Origin: an uncultured Lachnospiraceae bacterium
GTDB lineage: Bacteria > Bacillota > Clostridia > Lachnospirales > Lachnospiraceae
Reading direction: 5' to 3'
Length of the DNA stretch: 64,000 nucleotides
Assembly (NCBI GenBank): GCA_947575805.1
Contig: CANPOY010000002.1
Location: 59,779 to 123,778, forward strand
This document shows positions 18,263 through 26,037 of this stretch, one piece after another. The notes below the pieces were generated by a model that made no database searches, was not told the DNA's origin, and worked only from the letters and a program-made list of their open reading frames with translations. Every line of letters starts with the position of its first letter. Position 1 is the stretch's first letter. The position numbers and the translations under genes are program-made.

Positions 18263-18304
18263 GACAAATCTCCTCACCTTTCATTTTATTAATGGATTCT
18301 TCCT

Positions 18305-19990
18305 TTAATTCTCATCCTTCTTTGGCAGTACAAACGAACTTTTCAGCGACACGATCCTGTTAAACACAGGGGCGGAAGGTATGGAATCCTTCATGTCTAC
18401 GCAGAAAAATCCCTGCCTGACAAACTGAAACCTGTCACCGGCGCAGGCTCCGGCAAACGCAGGCTCCAGGAAACAGTCCCTCACCGTCAGTGAAGCAGGA
18501 TTAAGATACAGCTCGCCCTCCTCATTATAGATGGATCCCTTCTCGCTGGCAATCTCCTCGTCAATCAGATTCTCATACAGACGGGCCCTGGCAGAAATTG
18601 CCGTCTCAGCGGCTACCCAGTGGATGGTTCCCTTCACTTTCCTGCCGTCCGGACTGTTGCCTCCTCTGGAAGCCGGGTCATAGGTGCAGTGAATCTCCGT
18701 AATATTGCCGTCCTCATCCCTGACACAGCCGGTACAGGTGACAAAATACGCGTTCATCAGGCGAACCTCATTGCCGGGAAACATACGGAAGTACTTTTTC
18801 GGCGGGTCCTCCATAAAGTCCTCCCTTTCGATATAAAGCTCTCTGCCAAAGGGTATCTCTCTGCTGCCCAAAGACTCATTCTCAGGATTGTTCACCGCCG
18901 ACAGCAGCTCTGTCTGTCCCTCAGGGTAATTGTCAATGATCAGCTTCACAGGATCCAGAACCGCCATATAGCGGGGCGCCTTTGCCTTTAAGTCCTCCCT
19001 GATACAGTATTCCAGTGCCGCATAATCCGCAACGGAATTGGCCTTGGACACGCCGCACATTTCCACAAACATTCTGATGGACTCCGGTGTAAATCCTCTG
19101 CGCCTGAGTGCCGCAATGGACACCAGCCTGGGATCGTCCCAGCCATCCACAATTCCGGTCTGCACCAGTTTCTTAATATATCTCTTCCCTGTAACCACAT
19201 TTTTCAAATACAGCTTTGCAAACTCAATCTGCTTCGGAGGATGGGGATATTCCAGCTCCCTCACCACCCAGTCGTACAAAGGCCTGTGATCCTCAAACTC
19301 CATGGTACAAATGGAATGGGTGATTCCTTCGATGGCGTCCTCTATCGGATGCGCAAAATCATACATGGGGTAGATACACCAAGTGTCTCCCGTATTATGA
19401 TGTCTCATATGCGCCACCCGGTAGATCACCGGATCCCGCATATTGATATTGGGAGATGCCATGTCGATACGGGCCCTTAAAACCAGTTCGCCGTCGGCAT
19501 ACTTTCCCTCCTTCATCTCCTGAAACAATCGCAGATTCTCCTCCATGGAGCGCTCCCTGCCGGGATCCTCTTTTCCCGGCTCCGTGAAGCTTCCTCTGTA
19601 CTCCCTGATCTGCTCTGCGGACAGCTCCGACACATAAGCCTTTCCCTTCCTGATCAGCTTCAATGCCCCCTCATACATCTGCCCGAAATAATCCGAAGCG
19701 TAATACAGTCTTTCCTCCCAATCCGCTCCCAGCCACTGAATATCCGCCTTGATTGATTCCACAAACTCAATGTCTTCCTTGGTAGGATTGGTGTCATCGA
19801 AACGCATGTTGAATTTCCCGTTATATTTCTGCGCAAGGCCATAATTCAAAAGAATACTCTTGGCATGCCCGATATGAAGATACCCATTGGGCTCCGGAGG
19901 AAACCGGGTATGCACGGATGCACAGACGCCTTCCGCCAGATCCTTGTCAATAATGGCCTCAATAAAATTTTTGGATTCTGTTTCACTCAT
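18305..19990 (-). CDS. glnS: Glutaminyl-tRNA synthetase
   Basis: 561 residues, class [19 protein letters not shown] has the HIGH motif; the catalytic core continues through [10 protein letters not shown] and the C-terminal anticodon-binding beta-barrels. The usual KMSKS position (VMSKR in E. coli GlnRS) reads VTGKR before YIKKLV and GWDDPRL, a variant I associate with clostridial GlnRS. It charges tRNA-Gln directly, yet gatCAB is also in this window. It starts 30 bases after the TIR gene and is probably co-transcribed. Confidence 0.95.
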   Translation of the reverse strand: MSETESKNFIEAIIDKDLAEGVCASVHTRFPPEPNGYLHIGHAKSILLNYGLAQKYNGKFNMRFDDTNPTKEDIEFVESIKADIQWLGADWEERLYYASDYFGQMYEGALKLIRKGKAYVSELSAEQIREYRGSFTEPGKEDPGRERSMEENLRLFQEMKEGKYADGELVLRARIDMASPNINMRDPVIYRVAHMRHHNTGDTWCIYPMYDFAHPIEDAIEGITHSICTMEFEDHRPLYDWVVRELEYPHPPKQIEFAKLYLKNVVTGKRYIKKLVQTGIVDGWDDPRLVSIAALRRRGFTPESIRMFVEMCGVSKANSVADYAALEYCIREDLKAKAPRYMAVLDPVKLIIDNYPEGQTELLSAVNNPENESLGSREIPFGRELYIEREDFMEDPPKKYFRMFPGNEVRLMNAYFVTCTGCVRDEDGNITEIHCTYDPASRGGNSPDGRKVKGTIHWVAAETAISARARLYENLIDEEIASEKGSIYNEEGELYLNPASLTVRDCFLEPAFAGACAGDRFQFVRQGFFCVDMKDSIPSAPVFNRIVSLKSSFVLPKKDEN

Positions 19991-20020
19991 ATGGTCTTTC
20001 CTGTCTTTCCTTATCCGGGA

Positions 20021-22555
20021 TTATTCGAGGTCCGCCTGATCCGACTCCGAATAGTTACATGATAGCACATATCCGCGGGCATTATCAAGTAGTTCTTCCA
20101 CAGTATAAATGGGAATTTCATATTGATCTCCGTCGATGTCCCTCACAATCAGCCTGTTTCGTCCGGAATCCACTGCCTTCAGATCCTCCACCACCGCCAG
20201 AAGCTCCAACCCGGGACTCAGCATATAGCCATATCCGCCCCCGCCCACAAAGCGGTTTCCCCGCGCATCTACTCCAAGTTCATTCCTGACATAGGAGGAT
20301 GACAATGCCAGCTCCGTCTTCAGATCAAAGCTTTCGGCGTCATATATTCTCAGCCGCTCGTTATTGTAACAGACATAGAGGAGCGTCCCGTCCCCGCTGT
20401 AGAAAATAAAATTCACCAACGCGGGCATGTCCAGCCCCTTCTCTCTGGCAAATTCTACCGCCAGGCTGTACTCAAGGCATTCTCCCTGCGTTGTCTCCAC
20501 CGGCTCTGACAGCTTCTCATAAGCCGGATTCTCCGAATAGGTGTACAGGGTCACCCGGTTGTCCTGGTAGGGCAGAACGAGATACCCGCCTCTGCAGGCC
20601 TGAAATTCTTTTACGTTTTGGGAATGACTCTGAAAACGTTTCTCCACCACATAATCCACCAGCTTCTCCGTCAGAATCGAATGGAATTCCCCGCTTCTGG
20701 TGTATACGGCATAGAACCCTCCATCGGTAGAAGCTGCTCCTCCAACGACATTGCTGCCCATGGAAAACCGCGCATACTCCCTCCCGTCCTCCTTGCCCAC
20801 CAGCCGCACATCATAAGAGGTAGCCGCCAGAAATTTGTCGGTTTCAGCAGCCGGCGGCACAAACAGGGCACTTCCGCTGCAGTCAGCATACATATTTTCC
20901 CAAAGGACCTCTCCCGTGTCCATATTGTATGCCATAAGGCCTGCTTCCATATTGTAAAAGTCGTCCCCGAAATAACTGCACAGCACATAAGCAGTGTTTC
21001 CTGCAAAGGCAACGTTATCTACCCGGCAGTCCCCTGCTTCCGCCTTACTGATCCTGCCGGACTCTATATCCCAGAACACCAGCCTTCTGGGGTCATCGGG
21101 ATCTCCCGCCTCTGTGGCGGTTTCCTGAAACACCGCAATCTTCCTTTCCCCGTCGATAAAAACATCTCCCGGAATCCCGTAGAAGCCTTCTTTTACATAG
21201 TTTCCCAGATATTCAAAGGTATCCGCCCGGTACATCTGTATTTCCTCGCTGTACTTCACCGCCAGCAGCCCGCCGGAGGTCTCCAGCCCTCTGGGAAAGC
21301 TTCCCTCCAGAAAGCTTTCTGCCCTCTCCTTTTTCCAGTCATAAACGGTATAGCCGCCTGCCTCATTCAGGTAGGCAATCCTGTCATTATCCAGAAAACA
21401 GTAATCCTCCGCCTCCGAAAGATAAGGACCACAGTCCCTCCTTTCGCAAATCCTGCTGCCTGCAGCAATATCCCACACAGTCAGCGTGCGGGTAGCATCA
21501 CAGGTAAGCAGCTTCTCCCTGTCAGGCGACAGCCGCATGCTCCAAATGACTCCCTCTGCCTCCATCTGATGCCTGGGCTTAATATACGCCCCACTGTCAT
21601 AAATGTGCAGACTTTCCGTCAGGGCATACTCTCCCCGGCATGTATATGGCATCTGTATTCCGTCGTATTCCGTCAGAGACTGAACCGCCGCCCGAATGGC
21701 TCCCGTCCGGTCCCCTGCCTCCAGAAGGCGCAGGGAATCCTCCGCCAGATTCAAAGCCTGCCCCCTAAGCAATGACTCATTCTGCCGCAGGATCTCATCG
21801 GCCTGTTCTTTCAAAAGCGACGCCTGTTCTTCCAGCTGATCCTTCTGGGTCTGCAGCCTGTCCTTCTGTTCCTTGAGCTGCCTGTTCTGGCTTTGGATCC
21901 GAAGCGCCATGGCGGTGCTGAAGGTGCCAATGCATAAAAATAAGGCGGCTGCCGCCAGAGACCCCCCCAGAATCCGCTTCATCCTCCGCTCTCTGTGCCT
22001 CTGCTTAAGGTCATCGTAATCCAGGGAAAACATAGGCGCCAGCAGCCTGAGCTTTTCCGTTTTCAGTGCCTTCAGCATCTCCCGCCTGCTTTTGCCCCGA
22101 ATATCCGCCGCCAGGGGTTCCATCGATTTGCGGACCGTGCTTACGGTGCCGTCCTCCGCGATAACAGTCTCTTCCTTGTATAGCAGCTCCTCCGGGAAGG
22201 ATTCCGACGGCTCCCCTTCGATCAATACGGCCAGCACCTTCTCCCTTCCGTGCATCCGGATAAAAGTCTCGATCTCCTTGCGGCACCAGAGAGACTCCCG
22301 CAGTCTGGGAGAACAGATAACAATCAGGTATTCTGACTGGGCCAGCGCTTCCATAATCGGGTCCTCCAGATTGTTGGTCAAAGGAAGCTCGTCCCTGTCG
22401 CGAAATACACGCTCGATCCTTGTGCGTCCTGCCGCCTTGCCCGACAGCTTTCCCGGCAGGCGGAAAGCCTCCATCTGACGATGGAGATTTTCTGCTGCCA
22501 GTCTGTCCCGCTCCGCATGCCGATAACTAATAAAGGCATCATACTTATATTTCAT
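20021..22555 (-). CDS. TIR domain, membrane helix, coiled coil and beta-propeller protein
   Basis: 844 residues from ATG 22555 (AAGGAG 6 bases upstream). The TIR domain (1-115) starts YDAFISYRHAERDR and contains SLWCRKEIETF; Glu94 is in the WCxxE position that is catalytic in TIR NADases. One transmembrane helix (about 196-218) follows, then a Gln/Lys/Leu-rich coiled coil (about 219-263) and a long beta-propeller-like region (about 300-844, WD40/PQQ-like: segments such as LLTCDATRTLTVWDIA). So the TIR faces the cytoplasm and the propeller lies outside. The gene overlaps the DHH gene by 11 bases. Signalling, NADase and phage-defence roles are all possible. Confidence 0.85.
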   Translation of the reverse strand: MKYKYDAFISYRHAERDRLAAENLHRQMEAFRLPGKLSGKAAGRTRIERVFRDRDELPLTNNLEDPIMEALAQSEYLIVICSPRLRESLWCRKEIETFIRMHGREKVLAVLIEGEPSESFPEELLYKEETVIAEDGTVSTVRKSMEPLAADIRGKSRREMLKALKTEKLRLLAPMFSLDYDDLKQRHRERRMKRILGGSLAAAALFLCIGTFSTAMALRIQSQNRQLKEQKDRLQTQKDQLEEQASLLKEQADEILRQNESLLRGQALNLAEDSLRLLEAGDRTGAIRAAVQSLTEYDGIQMPYTCRGEYALTESLHIYDSGAYIKPRHQMEAEGVIWSMRLSPDREKLLTCDATRTLTVWDIAAGSRICERRDCGPYLSEAEDYCFLDNDRIAYLNEAGGYTVYDWKKERAESFLEGSFPRGLETSGGLLAVKYSEEIQMYRADTFEYLGNYVKEGFYGIPGDVFIDGERKIAVFQETATEAGDPDDPRRLVFWDIESGRISKAEAGDCRVDNVAFAGNTAYVLCSYFGDDFYNMEAGLMAYNMDTGEVLWENMYADCSGSALFVPPAAETDKFLAATSYDVRLVGKEDGREYARFSMGSNVVGGAASTDGGFYAVYTRSGEFHSILTEKLVDYVVEKRFQSHSQNVKEFQACRGGYLVLPYQDNRVTLYTYSENPAYEKLSEPVETTQGECLEYSLAVEFAREKGLDMPALVNFIFYSGDGTLLYVCYNNERLRIYDAESFDLKTELALSSSYVRNELGVDARGNRFVGGGGYGYMLSPGLELLAVVEDLKAVDSGRNRLIVRDIDGDQYEIPIYTVEELLDNARGYVLSCNYSESDQADLE

Positions 22556-24065
22556 CGTAGCTCCTTGCGAAAATATCCTTTTCCACCACGTAAATATCAT
22601 GGGGGTCATTGCTGCGGACCGCAAGATAGTCCCCCGGCCTGCCCAACATATACTTGTGCCTGTCCCATGCCGTGAATACCTTCACGCCCCTTTCCAGAGG
22701 CCGTGCAAATATATGTACTTCTCCTGTAGGGACACATCCCCGGGCATAATCCGTCAGCAGCATATCCTGCCCGCTTATACGGTTCTTAATCACGGGAACA
22801 TACTCTGCATCATGAATAAACTCACTTCGGCTGTGAGTTTCATCCAGCATCCTGTAAGACTTTTCAAATTTCTCCCTGCGGTTGGGGTAGACCTCCCCCT
22901 TAATGCCAATCATGATATACAGATCCTCTTCCACCGTCAGGTCAATATCCCCTTCCAGGGTACGTATGGTAATAGGGGTGCCCACAGGCAGCACTTCATC
23001 TGCCTTGACACAGGCCACAGGGATCCTGCGCTTCACATACTTTTTCATACCGTCAAAATCCACTTGGTAATTCTCGGCGTAAATAAGCTCAAAGCTGTCA
23101 AAATACTGGGTCATCCGATTGTTAAAATACCCCTCCGTGTGCAGGGTGGGATAATGTTCTTCATAAAGCTTAAGGCTGATAAAGCCTCCGGCTTTCTCGT
23201 AATGCCCGCCTCCGGAACCGATCCCTTCCGCCAGGAAGGCTGCCAGCTCGCTGGCGTTTACTTCTCTGATGCAGCTCCTGACGGAAAATTTGTACCCGTC
23301 ATTCACCTCATTGAACACCACGCAGGATTTGATGGCATCCACCTGCAGCAAAAAGTCGCTGATCAACCCCAGAATATTGGGATCACAGGGCTGGGACTTG
23401 ATAACCGCAAATTCATAATCGTCATTATAGCTGTAGCGGATCATGGCAATCCCGGCGATTTCCAGTTCCTTCAGGGACAGATTGGAATTGCGGAACAGTG
23501 TGATCAGACTTTTATCTACCTTAACTGCCTCCCGCATATCCATATCCAGAGGATTATACAACTCCGAAAATTGGTTCGTATCCGTATACAGCCCATAATA
23601 AAGGGCAGTTCCCAGCGTCTCGTCACTGTTAACATCATACCCCTCCTCCCGAAGAAGCTTCCACACCAGCGTGGCACAGCTGCCAAGGTTTGGATTAATG
23701 ATGCTCTGGGAAATGGCCGTTTTTTCCAGCTGATGGTGGTCAATGATCGCCACATTCTCGGAAGATATGCCGGTCACGTTGCCGGAGCCGAACTGACAGT
23801 CCACCGTCAGCAGCAGTCCCTCCACATGCAGAGTCTCACCCGCTCCCACACCCACATATTCCACCGGCAGCCTCAGCTTCTCCACCATCAGCGTCAGATT
23901 GGACTTCTGAATTTTGTTTCTGCCGCTGTAGACCAGGCGGACCTCCTTGCCCCTGCTCTGATAATAACAATACAGGCCATAGCCGGATGCAAGTGTGTCC
24001 GCATCCGGATTATCATGGCACTGGATCGTTATTTTGTCATATACCTCAAGATCTGATAGTCTCAT
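22545..24065 (-). CDS. DHH/DHHA1 family phosphoesterase
   Basis: 506 residues. Metal motifs: CHDNPDADTLASG (motif I), VDCQFG (II), DHH in AIIDHHQLEK (III) and DTNQFSE (IV). The DHHA1 substrate motif is GSGGGHYEKAGG, around residue 280. A C-terminal extension of about 170 residues, including RPLERGVKVF and GRPGDYLAVRSNDPHDIYVV, is not part of standard NrnA or GdpP proteins. DHH/DHHA1 enzymes cut nanoRNA, pAp or cyclic dinucleotides. Its stop codon lies inside the TIR start region, so the two are translationally coupled. Confidence 0.88.
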   Translation of the reverse strand: MRLSDLEVYDKITIQCHDNPDADTLASGYGLYCYYQSRGKEVRLVYSGRNKIQKSNLTLMVEKLRLPVEYVGVGAGETLHVEGLLLTVDCQFGSGNVTGISSENVAIIDHHQLEKTAISQSIINPNLGSCATLVWKLLREEGYDVNSDETLGTALYYGLYTDTNQFSELYNPLDMDMREAVKVDKSLITLFRNSNLSLKELEIAGIAMIRYSYNDDYEFAVIKSQPCDPNILGLISDFLLQVDAIKSCVVFNEVNDGYKFSVRSCIREVNASELAAFLAEGIGSGGGHYEKAGGFISLKLYEEHYPTLHTEGYFNNRMTQYFDSFELIYAENYQVDFDGMKKYVKRRIPVACVKADEVLPVGTPITIRTLEGDIDLTVEEDLYIMIGIKGEVYPNRREKFEKSYRMLDETHSRSEFIHDAEYVPVIKNRISGQDMLLTDYARGCVPTGEVHIFARPLERGVKVFTAWDRHKYMLGRPGDYLAVRSNDPHDIYVVEKDIFARSYDEI

Positions 24066-24137
24066 TTATACCTTATACCTGCTTTTCTGCGCTGTCGGAA
24101 GAAATCTCCGCGCACGTCCGTAATTGTTGCCGGCCTC

Positions 24138-25316
24138 TTAATGGTGAAAAAGCCTGATTCCGGTAAAGGCCATCACCATCCCATACTTGTCACAGCACTG
24201 AATGACCGCGTCATCCCGCACGGATCCGCCGGGCTGTGCAATATATTTCACACCGCTCTTATGAGCTCTTTCAATGTTATCGGAGAAGGGGAAGAATGCG
24301 TCGGAGCCAAGAGTCACATCCTGCATTCCTTCCAGCCATGCTTTTTTCTCCTCCCGGGTAAACACCGGGGGCTTTACCTTAAAGGTATGCTCCCACACAC
24401 CGTCCGCCAGTACGTCCATATACTCCTCACCCATATACACATCAATGGCATTGTCTCTGTCCGCTCTGCCCAGCCCGTCCGCAAACTGCAGCCCCATGAC
24501 CTGGGGAGACTGGCGCAGATACCAGTTGTCCGCCTTCTGGCCTGCCAGCCTGGTACAATGAATCCGCGACTGCTGCCCGGCGCCGATGCCGATTGCCTGG
24601 CCGCCCTTCACATAGCAGACGGAATTCGACTGAGTATATTTTAACGTAATCAGCGCAATCTTCATATCGATCAGCGCTTCCTTTGGTATATCCTGATTCT
24701 TCGTGACAATATGGGAGAGCAGATCACCGTTAATATCCAGCTCGTTCCTGCCCTGCTCAAAGGTGATGCCATAGACCTGCTTCTTCTCCACCGGCGCCGG
24801 CTCATAGCCGGAATCCATTTGGATTATGTTATAGTTTCCGTTTTTCTTTGATTTTAAAAGCTCCAGGGCCTTATCCGTATATCCGGGAGCAATTACGCCG
24901 TCGGATACCTCCCTTTTGATCAGCCTGGCAGTATCCTCGTCACAAATATCCGACAGAGCAATGAAATCGCCAAAGGAAGACATCCTGTCTGCGCCTCTGG
25001 CTCTGGCGTATGCGCATGCCAGGGGAGACAGCTCCCCCAAATCCTCAACCCAGTATATTTTCGCCAGAGTCTCATCCAGGGGCAGGCCTACGGCCGCACC
25101 GGCAGGCGACACATGCTTAAAAGAGGCAGCCGCAGGAAGGCCTGTGGCATTTTTCAGCTCCTTCACCAGCTGCCAGCCGTTAAAAGCATCCAGGAAATTA
25201 ATATAGCCAGGCTTGCCGCCCAATACGGTGACCGGAAGACTGCTACCGTCCTCCATATAGATTCTGGAAGGCTTCTGGTTGGGGTTACAGCCGTATTTCA
25301 ATTCAATTTCGTTCAT
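24138..25316 (-). CDS. AICAR formyltransferase, stand-alone (C-terminal PurH-type)
   Basis: 392 residues corresponding only to the formyltransferase half of bifunctional PurH; no MGS-like cyclohydrolase domain is attached. The catalytic Lys-His pair is in ASFKHVSPAGAAV (about 66-78). It turns AICAR and 10-formyl-THF into FAICAR in the cytoplasm. The neighbouring IMP cyclohydrolase, 12 bases upstream in the same operon, supplies the missing last step. In archaea this split form has been called PurV or PurH2. AAGGAG sits in front of ATG 25316. Confidence 0.9.
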   Translation of the reverse strand: MNEIELKYGCNPNQKPSRIYMEDGSSLPVTVLGGKPGYINFLDAFNGWQLVKELKNATGLPAAASFKHVSPAGAAVGLPLDETLAKIYWVEDLGELSPLACAYARARGADRMSSFGDFIALSDICDEDTARLIKREVSDGVIAPGYTDKALELLKSKKNGNYNIIQMDSGYEPAPVEKKQVYGITFEQGRNELDINGDLLSHIVTKNQDIPKEALIDMKIALITLKYTQSNSVCYVKGGQAIGIGAGQQSRIHCTRLAGQKADNWYLRQSPQVMGLQFADGLGRADRDNAIDVYMGEEYMDVLADGVWEHTFKVKPPVFTREEKKAWLEGMQDVTLGSDAFFPFSDNIERAHKSGVKYIAQPGGSVRDDAVIQCCDKYGMVMAFTGIRLFHH

Positions 25317-25328
25317 ATGGGTTTCTCC

Positions 25329-26036
25329 TTAATTATTTTTGTTCCTGATTCGCGTCTCATACTTTCCTGTGGCAATCTCAATGTACCTCACAAACAAGGA
25401 CACCTTATTGTCCTCGTTCAGACTTTCCCAGACCATATCCGTAAAGCCGTCAATATCGCCGGAAAGCTCCACCGGCTTTGGTTCCCCGCCAAAGCTGGGC
25501 AGGGGCTCGCCATCGTGCATATAAGTGTGAATAAAGCGTCCCTGCCCTGCTTGCGGATTCTCATAGGTAAAGGTATTGCGGATGCAGGAGGCGGGATTTC
25601 CCTCCGCACTCTTCAATATTGACATGGCAAAGTGAAAGCTGCCGTTTTCTACCCGCATCAGACCGGAGATTCTGGGCGTATAATTAGGACCGTCCGGCTC
25701 AAACTCCCTGCTTCTCAAGGACTGCTCAAAGGTAAGCCCTTTTTTCAGGCCCTCGAATACGGTATCGGTCTGATCTCCGTTGGTGACGATGGTATCACAT
25801 CCAAGCACCCGCACCGGTGCATAGATAATCAGGCTGGGATCCTCTAATTTCGAGGGATCAAAGGCCTGAGTACGAATTCCCTCCCCCTCCGTCACGAACA
25901 CGCGGTTGCGGCTGTTGGAACTTCTGCCCATGATAAAATACGCAGTAACCGCATGTTTCCCGTCCCCGGAACGCCCGATGACGATCCCCCTTCCGGGATA
26001 ATGATTATTTTTCAGTTCCTGATCCAATTGCAGCAT
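25329..26036 (-). CDS. purO: PurO-type IMP cyclohydrolase
   Basis: 235 residues starting MLQLDQELKNNHYPGRGIVIG. GAGGAGGAG precedes ATG 26036, immediately after the stop of the GGDEF-EAL gene; an extension to 26111 would lie inside that gene. The fold is the Ntn-like archaeal IMP cyclohydrolase family: GRGIVIGRSGDGKHAVTAYF at the N-terminus and SNSRNRVF shortly after. It closes the ring of FAICAR to IMP, the step that bifunctional PurH does elsewhere. Pairing with the stand-alone AICAR formyltransferase downstream makes the assignment strong. Confidence 0.88.
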   Translation of the reverse strand: MLQLDQELKNNHYPGRGIVIGRSGDGKHAVTAYFIMGRSSNSRNRVFVTEGEGIRTQAFDPSKLEDPSLIIYAPVRVLGCDTIVTNGDQTDTVFEGLKKGLTFEQSLRSREFEPDGPNYTPRISGLMRVENGSFHFAMSILKSAEGNPASCIRNTFTYENPQAGQGRFIHTYMHDGEPLPSFGGEPKPVELSGDIDGFTDMVWESLNEDNKVSLFVRYIEIATGKYETRIRNKNN

Positions 26037-26037
26037 G

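Noticed and set aside
22599..24056. 485-codon plus-strand reading frame opposite the DHH gene
   Set aside because: Antisense shadow: the minus strand encodes clear DHH/DHHA1 motifs, and the plus frame is His/Ile/Arg-rich with no family features or ribosome site.
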